Made by a program: the position numbers and the translations under genes | In this document: positions 43,035-52,286 of the stretch, one piece after another | How the letters are laid out: every line of letters begins with the position of its first letter | How positions within the stretch are numbered: the first letter of the stretch is position 1 | The notes under the pieces: generated by a model | Told to the model about the DNA's origin: nothing | Seen by the model: only the letters and a program-made list of their open reading frames with translations | The model's database searches: none | Source: UBA1402 sp964575345 | GTDB taxonomy: Bacteria; Bacteroidota; Bacteroidia; Bacteroidales; UBA1402 | Assembly (NCBI GenBank): GCA_964575345.1 | Contig: CAZNQD010000007.1 | Span: 1 to 64,000 of the forward strand | Length of the DNA: 64,000 bases | Direction: 5' to 3'

Positions 43035-45158
43035 ATGAACAAGCAAATATACATTTTTAGGATTGGATTTCAAGCATTAAACTCAAAATTAAGGTTTTTA
43101 CTTTTATTGCTCTTTTTTATTTTCTCTGTTTCAGAGAGCAAAGCCCAAATTCCTTTCTTCAAAGCAAGCGAACTGAGTCAAACCTGGGTGTATTATTATC
43201 CCGAACACTGGCCCGAAAATCAATGGGAAAGAGATTTCAAAAACATTGCCGGGCTGGGTTTCGAAGGCGTCCATATGGGCGAATTTGCCTGGGCTCAGCT
43301 GGAACCCGAAGAAGGCCGCTACCACTTTGAATGGCTGGATAAAGCTATCGGTTTGGCCGATAAATACCAACTCAGGGTGATTTTATGCACCTCCACAGCC
43401 ACCCCTCCCGTCTGGCTGAGCCGAAAATACCCGGAAATTCTGATCAAACACGAAAACGGGGATTACTCCGATCACGGTGCCCGGCAACACGCCTCTTTTT
43501 CCAGTCCCAAATACCGGGAGCTGGCCCTCAGGACCATCGAAGAGCTGGCCAAACATTACGGCAGCGACTCCAGAGTTATCGGCTGGCAACTGGACAACGA
43601 ACCTTCGGTGCAATACGACTACAATCCTGCCGCTGCAGCAGAATTCAGAACTTTTCTGCAGAATAAATACAAAACTATTTATGACTTGAACCAGGCCTGG
43701 GGTACAGCCTTCTGGAGTCAGCTGTACAACAGCTTCGACCAGATCAACATCCCCCTGATGAAACAACAGTTTATGAACCATCATCAGATGCTGGATTATA
43801 TGCGTTTTGCCGCTCAACAGACAGCCTCCTTTTTGGATATGCAAAGCCGCTGTTTGAAAAAGCACATCACAGTGCAGCAATTTGTAACTACTAATTATAT
43901 TCCCAATTACGAAGAAGGCCATATTGGCCTGTGTAAAGATTTGGATTTTCACTCCTATACCCGCTATATGGTCTTTGGCGAAAACAAGGGCCTGGGCCGC
44001 AAAGGTTTTCGCGTGGGTGAACCTCTGCGCATCGCCTATGCCAATGATTTCTTTCGCCCTATCGACAATCTATACGGCGTGATGGAGCTCCAACCCGGAC
44101 AGGTAAACTGGGGCAGTATCAACAGTCAGCCCTTGCCCGGAGCGGTTCGTTTATGGTTATGGAGTGTCTTTTCGGGAGGCAGCCAGTTTGTATGTACTTA
44201 TCGATACCGCCAACCCTTGTACGGAACGGAGCAATACCACTCCGGAATTGTTGGTACCGACGGCCTGAGCCTGAGCAGGGGAGGAAAAGAGTATTGTACC
44301 TATATGAAGGAACTGGAGCTGCTTCGCAGGCAATACGACCAGCCACGTGGAAAGCTCGGTTATCTTTCGAAGGCGGCAATACTGTACAATCATGAAAATG
44401 CCTGGAGCATTCGCAACCAAAAACAAAATCAACACTGGAATACTCAAAAGCATATTTTGAGCTATTACAGCGCCCTGAAATCCTTTGGTTCCAAGGTAGA
44501 TATCATCACCGAATCGGCCGATTTCAAAAATTACCCCCTGATAGTAGCTCCGGCCTATCAGTTGATTGACGATGAGCTCATAGGACGCTGGAAAAAGTAT
44601 GCAGAAGCCGGGGGCCACCTGGTCCTGACTTGCCGTACCGGCCATAAAAACCGCAGCGGAGCCTTGTTCGAAGCTAAATTCGGCGAAAAAATCAACGAAC
44701 TGAGCGGAGCCGAAATGCTCTTCTTCGATTTACTTCCGCCCGAAGCCGCCGACACGGTCTGTATGGGAACGAAATCCTATGCCTGGTATACCTGGGGAGA
44801 AGTCTTCGAACCTGCTCCCGGCACTGAAGTCTGGGCGCAGTACCGGGGTGATTTTTATTCCGGCAAAGCAGCCGTCGTGCACAAAAAGCAGGGCAAGGGC
44901 AGCGTTACCTACGTAGGTGTAGACAGTCGCGATGCTGAACTGGAAAAAGCCGTGCTGGTCAAATTATACGAGCGCCTGGGAATGAAGCGCCTGGATCTGC
45001 CCCCGGGAGTGGTGGTAGAATACCGCGACAATTTCGGCATCGCCACCAATTACAGCGACCAAAGCTTTGAGTTTCCACTGCCCGCCCGTTCTGAGATCCT
45101 CATAGGTGAAAAAGAGCTCAAAACCGCTGATGTCCTGATTTGGAAACTAAAAAAATAA
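43035..45158 (+). CDS. GH42 beta-galactosidase
   Basis: A 707-residue exported enzyme. The signal peptide is long and basic at the start (about residues 1-35, ending SESKA). The catalytic barrel begins YYPEHWPENQWERDF. WQLDNEPSVQ carries the acid/base Glu, and GVMELQPGQVNWG the nucleophile Glu, as in GH42. The beta-galactosidase trimer domain (about residues 455-650) and a C-terminal beta domain follow. It would remove galactose from type-I galactan side chains of rhamnogalacturonan-I. ATG 43035 was chosen because the promoter -7 lies just upstream. It opens the operon with GH105 and PL11. Confidence 0.9.
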   Translation: MNKQIYIFRIGFQALNSKLRFLLLLLFFIFSVSESKAQIPFFKASELSQTWVYYYPEHWPENQWERDFKNIAGLGFEGVHMGEFAWAQLEPEEGRYHFEWLDKAIGLADKYQLRVILCTSTATPPVWLSRKYPEILIKHENGDYSDHGARQHASFSSPKYRELALRTIEELAKHYGSDSRVIGWQLDNEPSVQYDYNPAAAAEFRTFLQNKYKTIYDLNQAWGTAFWSQLYNSFDQINIPLMKQQFMNHHQMLDYMRFAAQQTASFLDMQSRCLKKHITVQQFVTTNYIPNYEEGHIGLCKDLDFHSYTRYMVFGENKGLGRKGFRVGEPLRIAYANDFFRPIDNLYGVMELQPGQVNWGSINSQPLPGAVRLWLWSVFSGGSQFVCTYRYRQPLYGTEQYHSGIVGTDGLSLSRGGKEYCTYMKELELLRRQYDQPRGKLGYLSKAAILYNHENAWSIRNQKQNQHWNTQKHILSYYSALKSFGSKVDIITESADFKNYPLIVAPAYQLIDDELIGRWKKYAEAGGHLVLTCRTGHKNRSGALFEAKFGEKINELSGAEMLFFDLLPPEAADTVCMGTKSYAWYTWGEVFEPAPGTEVWAQYRGDFYSGKAAVVHKKQGKGSVTYVGVDSRDAELEKAVLVKLYERLGMKRLDLPPGVVVEYRDNFGIATNYSDQSFEFPLPARSEILIGEKELKTADVLIWKLKK

Positions 45159-45171
45159 ACTTACATTCGTA

Positions 45172-45202
45172 GCAGGGAAGCTTCCATAAAAAGCTTCTCT
45201 GC
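45172..45202 (+). other. Intergenic hairpin between GH42 and GH105
   Basis: GCAGGGAAGCTT (45172-45183) pairs with AAGCTTCTCTGC (45191-45202), twelve pairs including one G-U, loop of seven. No T run follows, so it is not a standard terminator. It may set mRNA stability within the operon. Confidence 0.75.
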
Positions 45203-45221
45203 CATTCAAATAATAACCACT

Positions 45222-46358
45222 ATGAGAAAATTCATTTTCCTGCTTCCCGCATTGTTGGTATTGTTATCCTGTCAAAAAGCAGATTCACAGGATCTGCCCG
45301 ACAGAAACAAGGTTTTAGCCCTTATGGAACTGGCCAACAGTCATTTTATGCGAACATGGCCCGATGTGGCTCAGGAGAGTTTTGTACGTAATCGCTACCG
45401 ACCCAGCCATATCTGGACCCGCGGTGTGTATTACGAAGGGCTGATGGCTTTGCATCAGATCTGTCCCCGCGATGAATACTACCGCTACGCTTACGACTGG
45501 GGCAAAGCCCATAATTGGGAGCTTCACCGGGGCAACACTACCCGGAATGCCGACAACCATTGCGCCGGACAAACCTACATTGCCTTGTACAACATCTGTC
45601 CCGATCCCACCCTGATCAAAAACATCAAAACCTCCATGGATATGCTGGTCAATACGCCCCAAAACAACGACTGGTCCTGGATCGATGCCATACAAATGGG
45701 CATGCCGATATTTGCTCAACTGGGGCAACTTACCGGGGATCAACGTTACTACGAAAAAGCATACCAAATGTATCTGTTCACCCGCAATCAACACGGCCCC
45801 GGGGGTTTGTACAATCCCAAAGACGGCTTGTGGTGGAGAGACGCCGATTTTTGCCCTCCCTATGCCGAGCCCAACGGCGAAGATTGCTATTGGTCCAGAG
45901 GCAACGGCTGGGTGTACGCGGCTTTGGCCAGATATATGGAAATCGCTCCCGCCGATGAAAAATACAGGGCTCAGTACCTGAAAGATTTCAGATCCATGTC
46001 CAAAGCCCTGCTGGCCTGCCAGCGCGAAGACGGCTACTGGAATGTCAGCCTGCACGACCCCGATCATTTCGGAGGCAAAGAAACCTCAGGAACTGCCCTT
46101 TTTGTCTTCGGCATGGCCTGGGGTATACGTCAGGGAATTTTGCCTGCCAAAACCTACCTGCCGGCCGTACTCAAAGGCTGGAAAGCTTTGGAAGAAGCTG
46201 TGCATCCTAATGGCTTCCTGGGCTATGTGCAGGGAACGGGCAAGGAACCCAAGGACGGTCAACCGGTAGGCTACGACCAGGCACCCGATTTCGACGATTA
46301 CGGCCTGGGCTGCTTTCTGCTGGCCGGTTCCGAAATGTACAAACTGGATCTGAAATAA
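45222..46358 (+). CDS. GH105 unsaturated rhamnogalacturonyl hydrolase, lipoprotein
   Basis: A 378-residue lipoprotein (LLVLLSC, Cys17). GH105 removes the unsaturated galacturonosyl residue from RG-I oligosaccharides made by PL lyases, by hydration. The toroid motifs are RTWPDVAQ, HCAGQTYIALY, WSWIDAIQMGMPIF (the Asp in WIDA is the expected catalytic acid) and CYWSRGNGWVYAALAR. GYDQAPDFDDYGLGCFLLAG closes the fold. It lies 63 bp after GH42 and 32 bp before PL11, so the lyase and the enzyme that finishes its product are linked. Confidence 0.93.
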   Translation: MRKFIFLLPALLVLLSCQKADSQDLPDRNKVLALMELANSHFMRTWPDVAQESFVRNRYRPSHIWTRGVYYEGLMALHQICPRDEYYRYAYDWGKAHNWELHRGNTTRNADNHCAGQTYIALYNICPDPTLIKNIKTSMDMLVNTPQNNDWSWIDAIQMGMPIFAQLGQLTGDQRYYEKAYQMYLFTRNQHGPGGLYNPKDGLWWRDADFCPPYAEPNGEDCYWSRGNGWVYAALARYMEIAPADEKYRAQYLKDFRSMSKALLACQREDGYWNVSLHDPDHFGGKETSGTALFVFGMAWGIRQGILPAKTYLPAVLKGWKALEEAVHPNGFLGYVQGTGKEPKDGQPVGYDQAPDFDDYGLGCFLLAGSEMYKLDLK

Positions 46359-46390
46359 GATAAACAGCAACTTTATATTCAATAAGTAAG

Positions 46391-49300
46391 GTGAAAAAAC
46401 GAGTTCTATTCCTTTGTCTGAGCATAGCCACTGTGTTGTTTTCGTACGGCCAGCGACTTATGGAAAACCTCGACCGGGGTCTGGTGGCAGTACAGGTTCC
46501 CAACGGCGTATTTGTTTCCTGGCGTATTATGGGTCAGGAATGGAACAATACACAATACAATATATACCGAAACGGTGTCAAACTGAACGCTGAACCCCTG
46601 AGCGTTTCGAATTTCCTGGATCAGGGAGGCAGTAGTGCTTCCAGTTATACCATCAGCCTGGTCAAAGAGGGTGTAGAAAGCCCGGAACCTGCCAATTGCC
46701 TGGTCTGGAATAAACAATACCTGGAAATTCCGGTGCGCAAGATTACCAAGAACGGCATCGACTACAGTTCGCTTTACGAATTGAACGACGCCACCGCTGC
46801 CGACCTGGACGGAGACGGTCAGTACGAAATCATAGTCAAGCGCATCAACAGCGACTTTTCGGTAGCCAACGACAGCGCCTTCAGCTATTTTGAAGCTTAT
46901 AAACTGGACGGAACCCTGCTCTGGGCCATCAACATCGGTCCCAATCTGTTGAGCAGCGGACACGTTGAAACCAACATCGCTGCCTTCGACTGGGACGAAG
47001 ACGGCAAAGCCGAAGTCATCATGCGGGCCGCCGACGGAACCATAGACGGCAAGGGCAATGTTATAGGCAGCCCGACAGCCAATTACCGTTCTTACGTCAA
47101 TCAGTCTGCCAACATGCAGTTTATGAAAGAGGGTCCGGAATTCTTGTGTCTTTTCGACGGAGAAACGGGCGAATTGCTCGACAAAGTCGATTACATTGCC
47201 CGTGGCGACGTCAATGACTGGGGCGACGGTTACGGACATCGCGCCAATAAATTCTTTTTTGGTGCTCCCTATCTGGATGGACGTCATCCCAGCATACTCA
47301 CTACCAGAGGCATCTATACCCGCATTGTAATGCGGGCCTACGACGTGGTCGACAAAAAATTGCAAAAACGCTGGCTGTCGGACTTTGATACCAACAACAG
47401 TTTATGGTCAGCCTACGCTTACCAGGGCAATCACAACTACACTATAGCCGATGTCGACGGCGATGGCCGGGACGAAATCGTCTACGGATCGATGACGGTC
47501 GACGACAACGGCCGCGGCCTGTATTCCACAGGCTACGGTCACGGCGATGCCATGCACGTCAGCGATTTTGATCCCTACCACCAGGGGCTGGAAATTTTTG
47601 CCTGCCTGGAAGCTTCTCCCCATTGGGGGGCAGCCTTCCGCGACGGCGCCACAACCGAAACCTTTATCAAATACGTCCGGGGCTCAGACTGCGGTCGTTG
47701 CATGGCAGCCAATGTTACTGACGATTATCCCGGAGCAGAACTCTGGGCAGACGGAAAAATGTGGAGTGCCACCACCAGAGAATTGATTGGCAGTTCCGGG
47801 GGCACGCAGAACTTTGCCATCTACTGGGACGGAGACCTGCTGAGAGAGAGCTTTGACTACACCAACGTCAATGATGTCACCGGAGGCTACGGTTACGGAA
47901 CGCCGGCTGTGTTTAAATACAACAAGGGCAGTGTCAGCAATATATTCACTGCCACCGGCACAGCCACCAACAATTACACCAAGGGGAATCCCTGCCTGCA
48001 GGCAGACCTGTTTGGCGACTGGCGCGAAGAAATGGTCCTGCGCAGCACCGACAACAATTACTTACGAATCTACACCAGTGTCGCCCCTTCGCCCTGGCCC
48101 ATCTATACCCTGATGCACGATTACCAGTACCGACAGGCCATCTGTTGGCAAATGTGCGGCTACAACCAGCCCCCACATACCGGCTTCTTTTTGGGCGCGG
48201 GCGAAGGTATTACCTCTCCTCCTCCCCCCTGGATAAGCAACGGTAAAACAGAAATCGATGGTTTTATCGACAGTACTCATCAGGGACAAGAGCTCCTGCT
48301 GGCCAACACCTCAGGAGCCGAAGTAGAGCTTGGTATAGTGGTCAGCCCGGCTTCCCTTCAGGTGAATTCTCCCGGAGATTTCCGGCTCTACGGAGCCGGC
48401 CAATTGCAAGGCCCTATGAGCTTGCATAAACAGGGAAGCGGCAGCCTTACTATCGAAGAGGCGCAGACCTACATCGGGAACACCGAAGTTTGGGACGGCT
48501 TGCTTACCCTCAAAGGCAGTTTAACCGGTCCCCTGCTGTTGCACCGCTTTGCAGAACTGAATGCCTACAGCCCTCTGGAAGGAGGCCTGCAAATGGAATA
48601 CGGAGCCGTCTTGCGCCCCGGAGGCCCCGATAAACAAAACGCCCTCCGCCTGAAATCCATTAAAATGGACAAAGGAGCCGTCGTGGAATTCAATCTTTCC
48701 GATGCTGATTTCGCCTGCGACACATTGCTTATTCAGGAAAACCCGGAACTGAGCGACGGCGCTGTTTTCCGTTTCGTAAAACCCACAGAGACCTACAAAC
48801 CCCTGCCCGGCAACTATCTGCTTGCCGTATGGGAAGGTGCGTCATCGGCGGAACTGAGCAAAATCACCATCGAGGGCCTGCCCGGCATCGCCTGCTCGCT
48901 GCTGTTCCAAAACGACAGCCTGTTTTTGCATATCGATGAACAACGCCCGGCACAATCGGTCGTCTGGCATGGCAAAAACAGCGGTATCTGGAACCTGAAC
49001 GATGTCAGGAACTTCCTTATCGGACAGGATACGGTAGAATTTGTTACCAACGATACCGTGATCTTTGACGAGAGCTCCGATTCAAGAGAGGTAAACATCA
49101 CCGAAGAAGTCATTCCCTCGGAGGTCAGGATTCAAGGCGGATTGAATTATGTGCTGACCGGCCGGGGCGGGATAGGCGGAAACGCCTCGCTCATTAAAGA
49201 GGGCCAGGGTACACTCAGCCTGCTCAATACCAATCCCTATACCGGCAAAACCCTCATCAAAGAGGGAACAGTAGAAGTAAGTTCACTGGCCACTTCGCAG

Positions 49301-50803
49301 GGAGCAGGATCGCTGGGCGCCCTGAGTCCGGTGTCAGACAACCTGAGTATTCAAAACGCCGCGATATTGAAAACCGCCGGCGACATGAGCATGGAAAGCC
49401 CGCTTTATCTCGGCGCGGATGGCGGTTGCCTGGACATTACCAATACCCTGACCATGAAAGGGGTCATTTCCGGCGGTACTTTGATTAAACAAGGCAATGG
49501 CATCCTCGAAGTGACAGCCGTCAACAAACACAAAAAGACAATTCTGGAAAGCGGTACACTCAAGGTACTGGAAGAGCCCAATCTGGTAAACGGCTATTTT
49601 GGTGACACCCTGGTTTTGAAAGGCGGTGTAGTGATGTGCCTGGACAACAATAACTCCTACAGCAGAGCCGACTGGAACTTAGTCGTTCCTGAAGGCAAAT
49701 CGGCCACCATCTACCTGGACGGACGCTGCGAATACCACGGATCCCTGAATGGCAGCGGCACCCTGACCCTGAGCGCACCCTATGTCAGGAGTTATCTCTG
49801 CGGCAATTGGTCTGATTTCGAAGGCCTGGTCAAAGCCACCACTGAAGCCAATTCCAACACCACTCCTTCTTTTGATTTCAAAAACACCTACGGTTTGCCC
49901 AAGGCTACGCTGAACGTAGCAGCCGGCACCATTGTTACCAGCCAAAGCGGAAGCTTTAAACTGGGAGCCGTCAGCGGTAACGGAACCCTGGGCGGTTCCA
50001 ACGCCTGGGAAATTGGTTACCTGAATACTACCAACAGCTTCGCCGGCACTATTACTTCTGCTTTGACCAAAGCAGGTACAGGCACCCTGCTTCTTTCCGG
50101 AGCCAACAACTATGCCGGAGACACCAATATCAACGCAGGCACTCTCAGGGTAAACAACGCCGGCGCCAGCGTCAGCGCCACCGGAACCGGCCGGCTGAAC
50201 ATCAACAACGGAGGCACGCTCACCGGCATAGGTTTTATGGACAACAACATTGTATACATCTACTCCGGGGGGCTGTTTAAACCCGGAGCTTATTATCTGG
50301 GCGAGTTGACACTGGACGGATCTATTTATCAAAACATCGGAGGGGTACTGGAATACCGGTTCAACTCGGCCACCTCCTATTCGAGTATACAAGGCCTGAA
50401 CGTAATGACTCTGAAAGGTACGCTGCGCATACTGCTCAAAGAGGGCTACACCCCTGCTCTTGGTGACAGTTTTGAGCTTTGGTCCTGCAAAACTTTCAGC
50501 AGCAGTATTCCCGAACTGGAGTTGCCCGAATTGCCGTCCAACCTGGCCTGGGACATCAGCGAACTGTTCAGCAACAGCGGCAAAATCAGTGTAAGCGATG
50601 CCAACGGCCTGCGTCTCAACAGCTGGGACGAAGTACTCAGCATACAGGTTGTCAGCATCAACGGACTCACTATTGCCAGCTTCGAAAGTAAGGCTACGGA
50701 ATGGGAAAAGGGTATCAGAGAACTGAACCTGGCCAAAGGCATTTACCTGATCAAAATCCAAAGCGGCAGAAACAGCAGGATCATCAAGCACTACCAGCCT
50801 TAA
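46391..50803 (+). CDS. PL11 rhamnogalacturonan lyase with autotransporter-type repeats and T9SS domain
   Basis: A 1470-residue secreted enzyme starting GTG 46391, with a signal peptide (about residues 1-20). Residues 22-620 are PL11: RGLVAVQVPNGVFVSWRI, the calcium-blade motifs DLDGDGQYE, DWDEDGKAEV and DVDGDGRDEI, and PPHTGFFLGAGEG. From about residue 640 to 1400 is a beta-rich tail with at least four autotransporter-associated repeats (near residues 683, 938, 1034 and 1229; e.g. GTLSLLNTNPYTGKTLIKEG). The C-terminal 70 residues, ending RIIKHYQP, form a T9SS sorting domain. The lyase cuts the RG-I backbone. PL11 enzymes are normally about 600 aa, so the long tail is exceptional; a cell-surface scaffold role is inferred. 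Confidence 0.9.
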   Translation: MKKRVLFLCLSIATVLFSYGQRLMENLDRGLVAVQVPNGVFVSWRIMGQEWNNTQYNIYRNGVKLNAEPLSVSNFLDQGGSSASSYTISLVKEGVESPEPANCLVWNKQYLEIPVRKITKNGIDYSSLYELNDATAADLDGDGQYEIIVKRINSDFSVANDSAFSYFEAYKLDGTLLWAINIGPNLLSSGHVETNIAAFDWDEDGKAEVIMRAADGTIDGKGNVIGSPTANYRSYVNQSANMQFMKEGPEFLCLFDGETGELLDKVDYIARGDVNDWGDGYGHRANKFFFGAPYLDGRHPSILTTRGIYTRIVMRAYDVVDKKLQKRWLSDFDTNNSLWSAYAYQGNHNYTIADVDGDGRDEIVYGSMTVDDNGRGLYSTGYGHGDAMHVSDFDPYHQGLEIFACLEASPHWGAAFRDGATTETFIKYVRGSDCGRCMAANVTDDYPGAELWADGKMWSATTRELIGSSGGTQNFAIYWDGDLLRESFDYTNVNDVTGGYGYGTPAVFKYNKGSVSNIFTATGTATNNYTKGNPCLQADLFGDWREEMVLRSTDNNYLRIYTSVAPSPWPIYTLMHDYQYRQAICWQMCGYNQPPHTGFFLGAGEGITSPPPPWISNGKTEIDGFIDSTHQGQELLLANTSGAEVELGIVVSPASLQVNSPGDFRLYGAGQLQGPMSLHKQGSGSLTIEEAQTYIGNTEVWDGLLTLKGSLTGPLLLHRFAELNAYSPLEGGLQMEYGAVLRPGGPDKQNALRLKSIKMDKGAVVEFNLSDADFACDTLLIQENPELSDGAVFRFVKPTETYKPLPGNYLLAVWEGASSAELSKITIEGLPGIACSLLFQNDSLFLHIDEQRPAQSVVWHGKNSGIWNLNDVRNFLIGQDTVEFVTNDTVIFDESSDSREVNITEEVIPSEVRIQGGLNYVLTGRGGIGGNASLIKEGQGTLSLLNTNPYTGKTLIKEGTVEVSSLATSQGAGSLGALSPVSDNLSIQNAAILKTAGDMSMESPLYLGADGGCLDITNTLTMKGVISGGTLIKQGNGILEVTAVNKHKKTILESGTLKVLEEPNLVNGYFGDTLVLKGGVVMCLDNNNSYSRADWNLVVPEGKSATIYLDGRCEYHGSLNGSGTLTLSAPYVRSYLCGNWSDFEGLVKATTEANSNTTPSFDFKNTYGLPKATLNVAAGTIVTSQSGSFKLGAVSGNGTLGGSNAWEIGYLNTTNSFAGTITSALTKAGTGTLLLSGANNYAGDTNINAGTLRVNNAGASVSATGTGRLNINNGGTLTGIGFMDNNIVYIYSGGLFKPGAYYLGELTLDGSIYQNIGGVLEYRFNSATSYSSIQGLNVMTLKGTLRILLKEGYTPALGDSFELWSCKTFSSSIPELELPELPSNLAWDISELFSNSGKISVSDANGLRLNSWDEVLSIQVVSINGLTIASFESKATEWEKGIRELNLAKGIYLIKIQSGRNSRIIKHYQP

Positions 50804-50816
50804 GCCTGCTTAAGTT

Positions 50817-52235
50817 TTAAAGCAAGGGAGCAAACAAACGCATAAAAGACTCCGCAAAGCGTTTTAACCCGGAACGTTTTTTCCATCGTTCCAGGTTAAC
50901 TATTTCACAATCGTGCTGATAATTAAGAAATATCTCCTGAGCCCTGGCAGCGGCAGAACGGCCGTAAATAAAGGCTTGCACTTCGAGGTTGTCTTCGAAA
51001 CTACGGATATCGCTGTTGGCAGAGCCCATAATACTCAATTCCCCGTCGACCACCGTCATTTTGGAGTGCAGAAAGCCCCCGGTGTAGAAATAAACCCTGA
51101 CCCCTTGCTCCAGCATCTCACGGACATAGGAACGCGAAGCCATTTGCACCAGAGGCAGATCGGAACGTTTTGAAATCATCAGACGTACGTCCAGGCCCCG
51201 GATGGCTGCGGCCTGCAGGGCATCTGCCAGCGATTCCGGGGGAATAAAATAGGGAGTCTGTACGTAAATGTATTTTTCGGCACTGTAAAAGGCCTGAATC
51301 ATGACATGCAAGATTTCGGGTTCGAGGCTGCCAGGCCCGCTGGCCACAACCTGCAGAGCGTTGTCGCCACAGGAAGCCGGCGAGGGAAAATAGTCGTCCT
51401 CCCACAAGGCATCGCCCGACAAACGCTGCCAGTTGGACAAAAAGACCGATTGCAACTGCAACACTCCCGGGCCGGCAATCCGGCAATGGGTATCGGCCCA
51501 GCGGCCCCAGCTGAAGCCGTTCACGTAGCGGTCGCTGATATTCATTCCGCCAATGTATCCGATATGGCCGTCAATGATGATTAATTTGCGGTGATCGCGG
51601 TAATAAAGGCGGGCCGTCAATGGCAGTAAGCGGACTTTGGAAAAGGCACGCAGTTGTATGCCACTATCTGCCAGCTCTTTGAAGTAGCCTTTTTTTGTTC
51701 TCCAGCAGCCCCAGTCGTCGTAAATGATTCTGACCTCTACCCCACTGCCAGATTTACGTATGAGTAAATCCTTGAGAGCGTCGCCCCAGAGGCCGTTCTC
51801 GAGTGCGTAATATTCCAGGTGAATAAAACGGCTTGCCCCTTCCATATCGGCCAGCATTTGTTGGTATTTATCGGCGGCAAGGGTAAAGAACTTCAGGTCG
51901 TTGCCGCCCATCAGTGGAGCGTTTTGGATGTTTTTGAGCAATTTTACCGGATTGACAAAAGCCTGAGGATACTCCTGTTCATCCAGCACCCGGCTCTTGA
52001 TCAGAAAAGCCTGATCTTTGCCTCTGTACTTTTTTCTTCTATAGGCATACTTCTTGGTAAGATCCTGTCCTATAAAGAAATAAGCGATCAGACCCAGCAA
52101 GGGCAGAAAAACCAGCATAAGTATCCAGGCCACACTTTTGAGTGGATTGCGGTTTTCGGAAATGATCACCAGTACCACGCCCAGCACCATAAGTCCCACC
52201 AGGGCATATACAATCTGCTGAATGATTTCGCTCAC
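50817..52235 (-). CDS. cls: Cardiolipin synthase
   Basis: A 472-residue phospholipase-D-family enzyme joining two phosphatidylglycerols to make cardiolipin. Two N-terminal membrane helices (about residues 9-29 and 36-56, the latter ending in PLLGLIAYFFIGQ). The two HKD motifs are HRKLIIIDGHIGYIGG and HSKMTVVDGELSIMGSANSD. It sits between the PL11 gene (13 bp, tail to tail) and the leftward sugar-hydrolase genes; its own operon is not linked with them by function. Confidence 0.95.
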   Translation of the reverse strand: MSEIIQQIVYALVGLMVLGVVLVIISENRNPLKSVAWILMLVFLPLLGLIAYFFIGQDLTKKYAYRRKKYRGKDQAFLIKSRVLDEQEYPQAFVNPVKLLKNIQNAPLMGGNDLKFFTLAADKYQQMLADMEGASRFIHLEYYALENGLWGDALKDLLIRKSGSGVEVRIIYDDWGCWRTKKGYFKELADSGIQLRAFSKVRLLPLTARLYYRDHRKLIIIDGHIGYIGGMNISDRYVNGFSWGRWADTHCRIAGPGVLQLQSVFLSNWQRLSGDALWEDDYFPSPASCGDNALQVVASGPGSLEPEILHVMIQAFYSAEKYIYVQTPYFIPPESLADALQAAAIRGLDVRLMISKRSDLPLVQMASRSYVREMLEQGVRVYFYTGGFLHSKMTVVDGELSIMGSANSDIRSFEDNLEVQAFIYGRSAAARAQEIFLNYQHDCEIVNLERWKKRSGLKRFAESFMRLFAPLL

Positions 52236-52286
52236 AACAAAATGTTATTTAAAAAATAAGTCGCCTGATACTATTGTTCTATACCA

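Noticed and set aside
46406..47365. A 319-codon open frame opposite the PL11 gene
   Set aside because: PL11 motifs prove the plus-strand reading. The same holds for a 370-codon frame at 49679-50791.
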